Shown in pieces: positions 49,756 through 60,232 of a stretch of 64,000 bases of DNA. The translations under genes were made by a program, and so were the position numbers. The notes under the pieces were generated by a model that saw only the letters and a program-made list of their open reading frames with translations, was not told where the DNA came from and searched no databases. Position 1 is the first letter of the stretch, and the number at the start of each line of letters is the position of its first letter. This DNA comes from Acholoe squamosa (lineage: Eukaryota > Annelida > Polychaeta > Phyllodocida > Polynoidae): positions 43,109,693 through 43,173,692 of the forward strand of contig OX439045.1 in the NCBI GenBank assembly GCA_949317995.1, given 5' to 3'.

Positions 49756-50639
49756 GACTTTGATTAGCATGTTGCATCTATAAAAAGTTCCAATCATTTT
49801 CAATATAACTTTTTTACATTTTTTAAAATATTCTCATCATCAAACCTCAGTTTTAGGTACTTTTGGTCAAATTTAGAGAATCAATATCACAAATTTTGGA
49901 TTCAGCAGCAGTTTTTGGTATAGGTGGCCTCTTGTTTCCATTTGATATCACTCTAATAAGGATTCCTGACATCTCTATAAACCCCCTTATCCTACATAGG
50001 ACTCAATATTGAACACAAAAGGGAGCCTACTTTTAAGGGGGAGTAGAGGGGGGGGGCTGTTACACTGTGTCCATAGGTAAAGCTCCTATCTATTGAAGCT
50101 TCTTGTCTACAGGACAACAGCCGCATTAGACTGTCCACCATTTCACCTACTACATGTAGTTACCTTTGTACAAGATGCATCAACCAATGCATCTTTATCG
50201 GACATAGATGCAGTCTTGGCAAGTAACGCGCCAAAGCTTTACCCCTGTCTCCTGCTGTCCCTACGCCTTTGATATCTGTACCATGTGGCTTAGCATGATG
50301 TACCAGAACTGCACAGCAAATAACTCACTGAAGGAGCACTCGTGGATGATGAAAACAAAATAAGTATGGAACAACAGGATCATGCCGTCCTTAATCAAAA
50401 GCCATCAGTTGGATGTCTCAACTGAAGATCTTTTTGCCTATTCTTCAGTGCAGCATGACATTTATTTTGAATGGTTGAGAGGTTGAGGCACACTGTGGAG
50501 AGTGACCTATTGTGTCCTGACACCTTTTACTACTAACAGATCCTATGGCACTTTTTGTCACGATACCTTCCTGCCCCTTTCTCACTTCACATTTAGCTCT
50601 TGAAAGTTAGCGCCGCCATGTATCATGGCCACTTCTTGT

Positions 50640-50671
50640 CATGATGCATGAGGAGTAACTCACGCATCATG
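50640..50671. repeat. hairpin of the CATGATGCA palindromic family
   Basis: CATGATGCATGA (50640-50651) pairs with TCACGCATCATG (50660-50671) with one mismatch around an 8-bp loop (GGAGTAAC). Confidence 0.7.
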
Positions 50672-51407
50672 CCGATCCTTCACCGAGGATGATATATGCA
50701 TCTGCAGGGTCGTCATGATGCACCAAGGTGCTGCTAGCTAATGCATCGGTACGCATGGTGTCAAATAAACATGAACCACTGAGCTGTGTGCGACCCTTGG
50801 AGGGTCAGCATTGCACATGTATACAATGAAAAGAGGTACAAAGCGCACTGTTTTACTGAGAGTCTATTGGGGCTTGCCCTGGTTCAGAACACATAACATT
50901 AAAACAGAAAGCAGTGGCAGCACGCGTCCCAGTTCACACCCAATACAATACCTTTCCAACTGCATTTGAGCAGCAAGAATACTATAGCGTCTCCCCATCT
51001 TCTACTATAGGTAAGGTAAAAGACAGCGTCCTCTTAAAAAGGTTACCCTTAATGTTGCTCATAATGCACTTAGACTTGGATGGAGGATGTAGAGGGTGGA
51101 GTGGGTGTTCAAGACAGTAGGAGACTGTGCACCACACCAAAATGTTACAATCTCATTACTCTCTTCAGCTGCTACAAGACAGCCTGTGTGCAGTAAAATG
51201 TACAGTCCTCTCTTTTTCTTCTTTGTACCACAGAGAGTTCCGAGGACTATCCGTTTCTGTCTTTAAGGTGGCTGGCATCCTTTGAAGACATGTCCACTGC
51301 GCTGGTTTCTGAGAAACTTTATATGCAGTTCCTGCAGAATACAGCAGCATGGGCCTTCTATGAATCATAGCACATATAAGCAGTGGCAGGGGTAAAGGTG
51401 ATATAAT

Positions 51408-51484
51408 TGAGAATTGAACCCCAGACCCTTTAATATTAAGGTAGACACATTACCACTGTGCATGATGATTACGCTACTGGACCC
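51408..51484 (-). other. tRNA-like remnant (SINE head or tRNA pseudogene)
   Basis: Read on the minus strand this has CAGTAGCGTAATC / CACAGTGGTAATG (D-arm and A-box-like), an anticodon-arm-like TACCTTAATATTAAAGGG region and GGGGTTCAATTCTC (B-box-like GGTTCAAnTC). The D-arm region is too long for a functional tRNA and the acceptor ends do not pair well. A decayed tRNA-derived SINE or tRNA pseudogene fits best. Confidence 0.4.
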
Positions 51485-53160
51485 TCTTAAACTCTCCATG
51501 TATCAGCCTCCCGCAAAACCATGTGTTGGAGGTTTCTTCTTCTTTTTTTCTTTTGATACCCCAAGACATTAGAATGTGGCTAGAATCAGCAGTGAGGATC
51601 ATACCTTTGGTTTAGTGCAATACCGCCATACTAGTATGTGGTTTTCCTTCAGGTCATATGGCCACCAAATCTGGTCTCCTACGGTGGTTGATTTACTTAG
51701 TCAACGGCCATGTTTATTTCCTCAAGGTTCTGGTGTCTAAACATTTCATTTATTCCAAAGGTTCCAGTAGTTGAAGCTGGCCCTCATTACATACACACCT
51801 ATCTTAGATATAATCTTCCTGTATAGTGTTGTTCTGCCAACCGGTCCCAATAATGTGACTGTTGATAATATGAAGTAGAAAGTTAAGTAATGCGGATAAG
51901 ATAACGGTGCTCAGCAGCTGCACGACCAAGAGTATTTTTATTTTTAGAAAGATGAAAAAATCCCTTGGAGGACAATATTTTGAAAAGAAAAATCATTTAG
52001 AACTCCGGATAGTTATATTCAAACAGCCCTTTCAAACGAACTAAATGAATACTATTTTCATAAAAATAAGAGATTTACTTTTAGATGTGTATGTTGAATA
52101 TAAAGGACATTACATTACCTCCCTGTATGTAGTCCATATATCCTCATTATACAACCTAACACAGTGGGAGGCCAAACATCCTTGCACCAACTATAAACAC
52201 CCTGCCACAGACTGCTGACCTTCACTTTAACATCCATTATGTGAACATAGTCCTTCTGACTAACCCTACTAGTCAGCCTGACTAAGCTCTCACCACGCCC
52301 TTTAGCCCCATTGCCGAGCTGCTTGTCCTGACTCCACGCACGAACATTGCTGGAGCCATATCCACGCACCATGATAGACCTGTGGGGCTGAAAGGCCTAG
52401 ACCTCAACGACTTAGCATGATGCACCGATACAGTGGAGGTGAGTATGCTGGCCAGCACTGCATTGGTGCAACATGAGAAGGAAAATCTTGTGGCAAGATG
52501 CGACTCTTAAAGTGTCCACTCACCCCTGACCCTCCCTGACCACTGACAACTTCATGGAAGCCGCTTCAAATCTCCATCCCCTCACCCCTCACCCCTGCCT
52601 AGGTCACGTCCTGGGCCACGTGACCTCAGCGAGACTGGGCGAGACCTGAAGACGCCATCTTGGCAGGCGGCCATTTTCTTCGGTCAGGGGATGAATGTAT
52701 TACAGTTGTGTGAGTGGTAGGAATATGGACATAGCATAACTCTTTAAGGGCCCCATGGTCTTCTAGGTGCTGCTCTTGGCTCGTAACCATTATGCCCCAA
52801 TGCAATGGTGATGCGTTCCTCTTTACAGTATTTTTTTTGTGTCGGTTAATCATCCTTACCCCTCAGGAGTATATTATTAAGGGCGAGCCTGATGTATAAA
52901 GGCAACTAGGATGGCATTATTGCATCATGATAGAGAAGATCATGGTGCAATAAAGCACCATGTTGGCGTTAACGGGGTTTAAACGTTCATCTGACCTGGG
53001 ACGGCATGGGTGCTTGAGTAGTTTTCCAAGTGCGTTCTGCTGAAGGAGAAATTGATGTTTTAGGTTAGGTTCCACAATGGGGGACAAATCACAATTCATT
53101 TGGTCCCCATTGTATATTTATATGTTCTGAAATTGCCATGGCAGAGTAATTTTTAGGTCG

Positions 53161-53162
<2 letters not shown>
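51485..53162. other. non-coding stretch, no gene seen
   Basis: No exon recognised. There is a repeat-family hairpin at 52416-52475 and further CATGATG/ATGCAATGGTG fragments at 52790-52930. Confidence 0.4.
52416..52475. repeat. hairpin of the CATGATGCA palindromic family
   Basis: CATGATGCACCGATACAGTG (52416-52435) pairs with AGCACTGCATTGGTGCAACA...TG (52454-52475) with a few mismatches. The centre reads GGTGAGTATGCTGGCC. Confidence 0.75.

Positions 53163-53227
<65 letters not shown>
53163..53227. repeat. (TA)n microsatellite
   Basis: About 32 TA dinucleotides immediately abutting the left end of the TIR element that starts at 53224. Confidence 0.95.
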
Positions 53228-53229
<2 letters not shown>

Positions 53230-54365
53230 TCAATTGCACTGAAATGGGGACAAACCCATTTTTCACCATGGGAAGGGGGTAAATGTGACTAAAGATTGAA
53301 GGTTTTGGATATTTTTCATTTCCATTAGGTGGGTAAGGTCGGGATCTTTTTTGGAAACCATGGTTTTGCCCATGTATCATTAGTATCTAAAGCAGCAGAC
53401 TACAAAATAAGGGCTTTTTATGGGGTATTTTGAATGTTTTTTCATAGTGCTCCCACTGGTTTGGGGCAAAGTAAAGAGAAAATGCATTTGATATGTATAT
53501 TTTTCTCATATTTCCACTAGCCCCAAATATTTAGCATTATATATAATCACTTCAAGAACTATTCCCCTTATCTGCCTGGAGTTATTGCTAAAAGCCTTGT
53601 GGTGTAGGTAAAGTGGAACCATACGTGCCGCAATTTTCATTGTATTAGAATAGATAAAGAAAACAGTATAGATAGGTCATAAGTAGGTAAAAAGAATCTC
53701 TTATATGTTTAGTTCAGGATGGTCAATGAAGGAAATCCAAGTATCAGTCATGTAACCTACTATTCTGATAGGTATGAATTAAAGTAAAATTGGGGTAGTT
53801 TTGGAGGAACCATACGTGCCACATATCCCAGATCCCCATAAATTTAATATTGCATGGTATAAACTTATATTGTTATCAAACCATTGTACCTATATAGGGG
53901 TTTGATAACTGAAATAAAAACGGAATTCTACCAGTTGCTCTTGATCAAAGACACTGAAATGTGACAGGGAACCATACGTGCCACACGGAACCATTCGTGC
54001 CACACAAACTATAATGTCTTTTAAATCTTGAATTTGATGTAAGAATGTCTATTACAGGTTACTTGTGTTAAGTGACAATGGCTACCATCATAAATCATGG
54101 ATTTGGTACCGATATGGTCAGTTTAAGATGGGCAAACTCTGCTCCTAAAAATTATGCTATTTTGACCAGAATCCCATAGGATTCAATGCAATATGAATGA
54201 TTTGCACCTGAAATTGACAATTATTCATATTAGTGTTCCCAATGTTCAGGTTGAGCCCTTCTATGCATCAGTTTTGTTCACACAAATTTTTGGAACAATC
54301 CAAGTACTTTTATTTTTTCACTGAATTTGATCCCTGTGACCCCAACTGGCTGCAATTGACCATAT
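53224..54365. mobile_element. 1.14-kb TIR element with internal 17-bp motif copies
   Basis: ATATGGTCAATTGCA (53224-53238) is matched exactly by TGCAATTGACCATAT (54351-54365). The similarity continues imperfectly inwards (TGGGG.CA.A blocks) for another 25 bp or so. The left end sits in a (TA)n tract. There is no transposase frame, so it is a probable non-autonomous DNA transposon. Inside, GGAACCATACGTGCCAC or a one- or two-base variant occurs at 53615, 53806, 53968 and 53987, always in the same orientation. Confidence 0.6.
53615..54003 (+). repeat. four dispersed copies of GGAACCATACGTGCCAC
   Basis: Copies lie at 53615-53631 (last bases GCCGC instead of GCCAC), 53806-53822, 53968-53984 and 53987-54003 (CATTCGTG variant). 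Starts are 191, 162 and 19 bp apart. The intervening DNA is not obviously repeated, so the motif looks conserved on its own rather than as part of a longer tandem unit. Confidence 0.85.
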
Positions 54366-55337
54366 GTAATATAGCTTTTCATTTGATTCCATTGATTCTG
54401 TTATAGTATTGACTATTATCAAAGCTGTAATTTGTTCTCTACTGTTTGTGTTTATTTTTATGAAAACACATTGGTGGAATAGACGGTGATGTGGGGCTCA
54501 GGGAGGTCCGAAATAAGCAAGGTAAATGCTTTAGAAATGGCTTATCTTTCCGCGCACCATCTAGACGAAAAAAAAGCACATGCGTCCAGACAGTGCATTA
54601 ACTTAATTTACCTGAAATGTAAATCTCCGCTTATTATGTTTGGCCAGAAGACAGTAGAATTAGAGGAGAGAATTCTGTATTATCCCAAACACTATCAACT
54701 ACCCTGCGTAGACGCTCAAGTTTTTGGGGCATGACATTAAGAAACCTCTCGCCCAGTGGCCATGTAAGTACACCTAGTCTACCCTGCAGGAGGCGATGTG
54801 AAGGTCTGTATATAGTAACCACACATACCTCCCTTACATACCTGTCTGCTACAATCATCTACCTTCACTCTAGGGGAATGAATAATTCTCAGGTCTGAAC
54901 TGACAGAGGCTCATCCACAACTTTCCTTTATTTCTACCACTTCACCAAGTTCTCATTCACTGGTCAATTCTCACCAAATTGGATAAAAGTCCGACAGAAC
55001 AATACAACTTCGAGTATCCCTTCATATCATGAATTCAGCTGCAGATCCGTGGGAATAGACCTAGACCCATTAAACTAATGATGATGAAAAATAAAAGAAT
55101 GCCCGAGATGTTGGGACAGCATCAACATAAATATTTCCTATTTAACTAAAACACCAACCAGACATATACTTCTGGCCACTACTTCCCTGCCCCACCCTCT
55201 GGCCCCTTACACATCCCGTTTCTCTATAGGCCTTCTCTGTGCAATAAGAAAGATCCCGACCCAACACGCTCAGAATGGCTGTGGAATTAAGTATACTTGG
55301 GATTCCATCGGTTGAAACGCACCTTAATTCCCTTTTT

Positions 55338-55388
55338 CATGATGCAGCTCTGTGGAGTGGATCTCCAATGTTACACACTTGCATCATG
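55338..55388. repeat. hairpin of the CATGATGCA palindromic family
   Basis: A perfect 9-bp stem, CATGATGCA (55338-55346) with TGCATCATG (55380-55388), around a diverged interior. Confidence 0.55.
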
Positions 55389-55430
55389 TTGACCCCACCT
55401 AGCACTCCCCAAATGGTCGGCACGAAGAAC

Positions 55431-55472
55431 CAATGCAGTATTGGTGAGCTACTCACGAGTACTGCAGTGCAT
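55431..55472. repeat. hairpin core GTGAG-CTA-CTCAC
   Basis: CAATGCAGTATTGGTGAG, loop CTA, then CTCACGAGTACTGCAGTGCA. This is the central part of the same palindromic family, lying 42 bp after the previous hairpin; together they may be one longer nested member. Confidence 0.65.
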
Positions 55473-56741
55473 CCTAATGGCAGGTGAACGTGATATATCA
55501 TACGCCTTCGTGCAATGATGCTCTCCTTAGAGCTAAGTCTACCCTCCAAACTGTGGCCCACCTGTCCAGCCTAAACCTTCCGTCTGACCTTACCCCGGGG
55601 CCTTTCCCTCTCCTGGGAATAAGGTGTCTGTGTGGGCGGAGTTAGTGAGATGAGGACGTCAGGTAAACAGGTTTAGACACATGAGTGATGGTCGGGATGA
55701 ATGGGTGTAGGCAGGCAGGTGTTGACTAGGTTAAAGTGTGAGTATAGCCAAGCATTTTTATAACGGCGGCAAAGAAACTATATACATATAGTCGTAAAAT
55801 ATGATTGTAACACTAAAATCTAGTTATAAAGCGTCTGAGCAGTATATATAGGTGCCTAGGGTAAAAGAGGCCCTCTAGAGGTTGCATGATTCTCCATGCT
55901 GAGCCTTTGAGGGTAGGCATGAATCTTGAAATGAGCTCTGACAGGTTGCTCCCCAAGCCTGCATTGATGTATCCTGACCAAAGGACTTTAAATCAAAATG
56001 CAGCCCTAAAGGATTAGACTGTAAACTGTACCTTATGTGTGACATACCCAGTGGCTCATCTGTGAGTGAAGTACATGTATCAAATGGACCACACAAGTGT
56101 TGTTTTGTGGAATTGACATGACAGAGAAATATGAGGCCATAACTGAAGTAATATGAAAGGAACCCAATCCCTTCTTATTGGATGATCAAATTACCAGAAC
56201 GTTTCCTTTCTTGTTGCTGTTTATATTTGATCAATGTGGTTTTACCATTATGTTTTACGTGAGGAAAACTCCGATTAGTGTCTTGAACAATTATGAGATA
56301 CTCACAATTATTCTGGAACATCATTATTACGATATACAGCACGCAAAAGGTTTTCAGCATATTTCCCAAATTGGAGAACGTGCTCATACTCATGTCACCT
56401 TTTTTTATCCATTTTAATCTGTTAAAACAGATAATCATTCCAAACTAATACATGTATATCAAACCAGATCAATAGGAACCATTTTCTTTAGTTCGGGTGA
56501 GGGGGACAGGGGCCCAGTTTAGAGTCCATAGACTTATGTGGAACCCCCCCCCCCATCATAAGGGGGAGACCATTCCCCTCCCCCTTTTTTCCCCTACGCC
56601 AGTTTTCAAATGGAAACTTTTAATTAAGTCACATATTGGTCTTATGAAATACCCCGTAAGCAATAATTGTATAATTGAAACTACATGAAGTCAACATAGA
56701 GCACTCATCAACCTTACCACTGTGCGAATATCCCATGATAA

Positions 56742-56958
56742 TACACTGTAAAAATAGTGTTTAAATTGTAAACACCTATTTGTCAAAGTGTTTAGAAATG
56801 AAACACTTATCTAAACACTTTTTGGCTATCTAAACACTTGTCTAAACACTTTTTGCCTAAACACTTCCCTATAAACTTATATAACAAGTGTTTACAAAGG
56901 TGGGACAGGAAAGTGTTTAGATAAGTCTTTAATTTCTAAACACCATTTTTACAGTGTA
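56742..56958. mobile_element. 217-bp TIR MITE with internal TCTAAACACTT repeats
   Basis: The terminal inverted repeats are CACTGTAAAAATRGTGTTTA, 20 bp with one mismatch, flanked by TA on both sides (a possible TA target duplication). Between them CTAAACACTT or its complement AAGTGTTTAG recurs many times (about 56780-56940), so the whole element can fold in several registers. There is no coding capacity. Confidence 0.8.
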
Positions 56959-57253
56959 CCTTTGAAGCCTTGACCCTTAATGTTAGTATGATGCCTTTTG
57001 GCTTCTTTTATTTGACATTATAGTGCCGGTCAGTATCCTGCTGGTGCTTCATGCCAATCCTTTGAGTGAACATTACCGTCGTATCTAGGGTCTATTTCAG
57101 AACAGACAACGATTTGCTCCCCATTTTCATTCTTGAACGATCACCTATTGCACAATCAGTCAATAGACATTGTGTTTCCAATATGATTACCGGTGCATCA
57201 AATTGTTTATTATGCACAGAAATAAACTTTGGGCTGTAGTAAAATGGAACATT
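56959..57253. other. spacer between two TIR elements
   Basis: No gene seen. A repeat-family fragment (AGTATGATGCC) lies at about 56985. Confidence 0.4.
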
Positions 57254-58068
57254 CACTGTTAAAAATTTTCCGTAGAAAAAACGAAGAATCATTGGCAACA
57301 ATGGCTGCCAATCTTTCACCGTTTTTTTAACGGTCACCGTTTTTTCAATGTCACCGTAATTTTTACAGAATTTTACCGTTATTTCTAAAAAATGATTAAA
57401 GGTAATTAATTACACATTGTTTTGGTTTCAATGTCATACACCATTAACTGTTCATAGCAATATTCAGCCTCTGGCTTGACATTTTAGAAATTCCACTGTA
57501 AATTCACAATGGACTAGGTTATCTTAATACATGATTTGGTTGCATGTACAGTTCATCTGGACATCCTATTGTAAGGACATTCTAATCATTATAATTATAA
57601 ATTAGTCCTTGAGAGGCACATCATGCCCTTCATAACTTTGGAGGAATAATTACCACATAATGGGTGTTTATGACATCCCTGCTACTCCCTTTGCCACACA
57701 AAGTTGGATTATTTTTTGAATATCTGAAATCTATGAAACTACAATGTAGACTTGCATTTTGATGACATGGTGCATAAACCAAAGTGGATATGCTTTGAAT
57801 TTTGTGACAATTTGAGCTGTTTAAGGTGTAGGGCATTGAAGAATGTCTCAAAGTGAGCCCCGAGGCCACCTAGTGGGAAGATGTGAAACTTCCGAAAGGA
57901 CAAAGATTCACCGTAAATAAAATAGCTGTACTTTTCCGTAGTGTTTTACACAGATTCACTGTAACATCACCTAATCTAAGGGTGTTTCATTGTAATAAAA
58001 ATAACGGTGAAAACCCGAAAAAATTTAACAATGATTCTCTGTAAAATCTACGGAAATTTTTAACAGTG
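57254..58068. mobile_element. 815-bp TIR element, CACTGTTAAAAATTT ends
   Basis: The left end CACTGTTAAAAATTTTCCGT(AGA) is mirrored at the right end (58047-58068) with one single-base indel. The match continues at AGAATCATTG on both sides. Internal ACCGTTTTTTTAACGGT / TCACCGTAA words near the left and CACCGTAAAT / ATAACGGTGAA near the right form a second inverted layer. There is no transposase frame, so it is a non-autonomous element. Confidence 0.75.
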
Positions 58069-58209
58069 TTTGTATAGATCTGTACTCAAACTCAGTGTAC
58101 TTTTGTAGATGATAGGCAAAGCCAGATTATGTGATTGTTATGGTATTTTAGCTATCATATAGCTATTTGGTAGGTTGTGTTGAAATACACCTCATTTTGT
58201 CACGTTAAA

Positions 58210-58335
58210 GGGTGCGTCCACTGCCGACGGATGGACCATCCGTCGGTTTCATCCGTATCATTTATCATTGATTTCTATGGAAAAAATGACGGATGAAGGG
58301 AGACGGATGGTCCATCCGTCGCAGTGGATGCACCC
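58210..58335. mobile_element. 126-bp hairpin MITE with nested palindromes
   Basis: The ends GGGTGCGTCCACTGC and GCAGTGGATGCACCC are inverted repeats with one mismatch. Each arm also contains the self-complementary 19-mer GACGGATGGWCCATCCGTC (left 58226-58244, right 58302-58320). A third GACGGATGAA/TTTCATCCGT pair lies inside. There is no coding capacity. Confidence 0.85.
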
Positions 58336-59504
58336 CTATTCTCAATCGGCCTGCTGCATTTGTACGTAATGACAAAAAGGACAATTTTTATTGATCCGTC
58401 ATGTCACCCTAAAATGGTTAGCCATGGAGGCCAGTGCAGTCAGGGGAGATGAGAGGTATGGGTCAGCTTAGAGCTAAGAGTACTGCTCCGTGGTCTGACG
58501 ATAGAACAGCTGGAGAGGTATGTTCAAATATTTAACATGGACCCTATCCCACCCTCTCTCCTGATGTGGTCCTCAGCTCATTGGGCACTGACAACGTTAT
58601 TGAGGACAGTTTAACAGCCGATATGGGCCAATGCAGTGCTGGTGCCACTGTAAAAAGTAACTGTTGAATCTACCAGGGAGGATCTTTGTCAAACTAAACA
58701 GTGAAGTACCGTACTTATGCTGCAGTGAACCAGTATAGTTTTTACAAGAAGCTCCAGGTCGCAGTACGGTGGTACAAGGAATCTCGGTGAAAATAACGAT
58801 GGATCTCTGGCAAATTTGGGACAGGACAAGGATTTCACTGTTACTTCACAACTACGACATATTTTTTATAAGTTAATACTCACGGGTGCAGCATTGATTC
58901 CTCATAAGGGCAAATGAGCTTGAGGTTTTGAGACATCATGCAATCCTTAAAAGGTTAAAGGGGTAAAGGAGTGTTATCATCTTAGTGACTTGTTATCTTC
59001 TGATCATTGTAATAGAGTTGGCTATCTTCTGAAAATCTAAAGATCCAAGCTCTCACAACAGTGGATCATGTCTGTGGTGTGTAGAACAACGCCTGGACAG
59101 GTGATTTTATCTCCTCTCAATCGAGTCCAATGAATTTTGACCATCATCTCTGGCCTAACGCTTCTACTGAGTACAGCCTAGTGGTTATCTGCACCATTTT
59201 GAGGACCCATCAATCCTGGTATGATCCTGAAAATTGGAAAATGGAGCTACCCCTATTGCCGATTCTGTAAGAGTAAAATGACGCGCAACTAAAAATTGCC
59301 CATATGAAATGCATCAGGAACCCATGTCCTATTGAATAAGCAAAACTGCTAAAGCCCTGCGAGTCTCCTAGTTAGTCAGTGAAAGTTAAGTCTTCATTAC
59401 CTTGGTGTGGACAGCCCCTGGTAACCCCAGATAAACCCCTGACGCACCTCTCTCTGTGATACCTTCAGTGCCTTCAGTTCCCAGAATCCCGGCCGGAAAT
59501 CCTG
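58336..59504. other. non-coding stretch, no gene seen
   Basis: No exon recognised. Repeat-family fragments occur at 58629 (CCAATGCAGTGCTGGTG) and 58880. It may include the 3' untranslated region of the minus-strand gene suggested at 59505-60232. Confidence 0.35.
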
Positions 59505-59552
59505 CTAGAAGAAGCGTCCCCCGCCCCCGGCTCCATCCACCATGTGTTTAAG
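59505..59552 (-). CDS. candidate terminal exon of an unidentified minus-strand gene
   Basis: A phase-0 acceptor (GGCTTCCTGCAG, minus strand) is followed by 15 codons, LKHMVDGAGGGGRFF, and a TAG stop (minus 59507-59505). The DNA is unusually GC-rich for this region. Joined to the candidate exon at 59946-60232 the frame is continuous, giving an end ...MELTLK|LKHMVDG. The protein was not recognised and the exon is short, so this rests on splice logic and composition only. Confidence 0.3.
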   Translation of the reverse strand, partial: LKHMVDGAGGGGRFF

Positions 59553-59945
59553 CTGCAGGAAGCCTGACCGACTCACCTCTAACCATTTAAAGATAGCATG
59601 TCTGAGGACTTGTTAGTTTGTTTTCATAATGCAGTAATGGTGTTTGTCAGTAATGTACTTTTACAGTATCCTGGCACTATTGGGTCTTTAAGCGAGACAG
59701 GCGCTGGTTTCTGGTGACATAATACCTACACTGATAAGAGCCGAAAAGAGCGGAACCTACGGAAGTATGTCTTATCAGTGTATATTGCCACTTTTAGCAG
59801 AACCAGCGAGATTCAAAATGGTGTACCCATTGGATATAGGTCTATCAATCCCACAGATCCAGCATGATGCATAAATGCAGCCCTGAATGGAGCTGAATTA
59901 GAGCATCACAATAATTGACATGAGCATTAAAGTGCTAAGCTTAAC
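59553..59945 (-). other. candidate intron carrying a hairpin element
   Basis: It lies between a possible donor AAA|GTTAAG (minus, 59945) and the acceptor at 59553. It contains the 107-bp palindromic element and a one-armed member of the CATGATGCA family (59862-59882). Confidence 0.3.
59702..59808. mobile_element. 107-bp hairpin MITE
   Basis: CGCTGGTTTCTG at the left end and CAGAACCAGCG at the right are inverted. A second matching block, TACACTGATAAGA (about 59728-59740) with TCTTATCAGTGTA (59770-59782), lies inside. There is no coding capacity. Confidence 0.75.
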
Positions 59946-60232
59946 TTTAAGAGTTAACTCCATGTTGAAGCTGACCTCTAAATGCACACCGTCCGGCCAG
60001 GTGGTGCTCTGGTAGCCCAAGCCACGATCTTGCTCTCTAATCTCGCGAGACCTGACGAGATGGGGATTCCCTTTGAAGGCCTGATTATGTAGATAGAGCA
60101 GCTGACAGAGTGCCTCACACAGAGGGAGGACCAACTCGGGGCGCCGCCTATGTGGCAGTAGGTGCAACAGGTCAGGGGCAGGGGGAGCTTTAGCTTTTAG
60201 TTGGAACCAACACCCATCTATATCCACAGTAT
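59946..60232 (-). CDS. candidate internal exon of an unidentified minus-strand gene
   Basis: On the minus strand, after a weak acceptor CACTATAG, a frame stays open for 95 codons with coding-like composition: DIDGCWFQLKAKAPPAPDLL, then a Leu-rich helical-looking part (ELVLPLCEALCQLLYLHNQA), then GLGYQSTTWPDGVHLEVSF. It enters in phase 1 and would leave in phase 0 at AAA|GTTAAG. GC content is higher than in the flanks. No family was recognised. An alternative donor GAG|GTCAGC exists 21 bp earlier. It could instead be a chance frame. Confidence 0.38.

Larger units (their letters stand above)
48651..51407. other. non-coding stretch, no gene seen
   Basis: It contains the GATAGG-type degenerate repeats (49297-49755), a run of G (50050-50056) and palindromic-family copies at 50160-50400 and 50590-50820. 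Confidence 0.4.
54366..56741. other. non-coding stretch, no gene seen
   Basis: No exon recognised. Palindromic-family hairpins lie at 55338-55388 and 55431-55472. A G-run/C-run pair near 56500-56590 is low complexity. Confidence 0.4.

Noticed and set aside
54486-54734. 82-codon frame with SEISKVNALEMAYL, resembling a LINE C-terminal motif
   Set aside because: Only one short word fits and nothing before or after supports a LINE; too weak to call.
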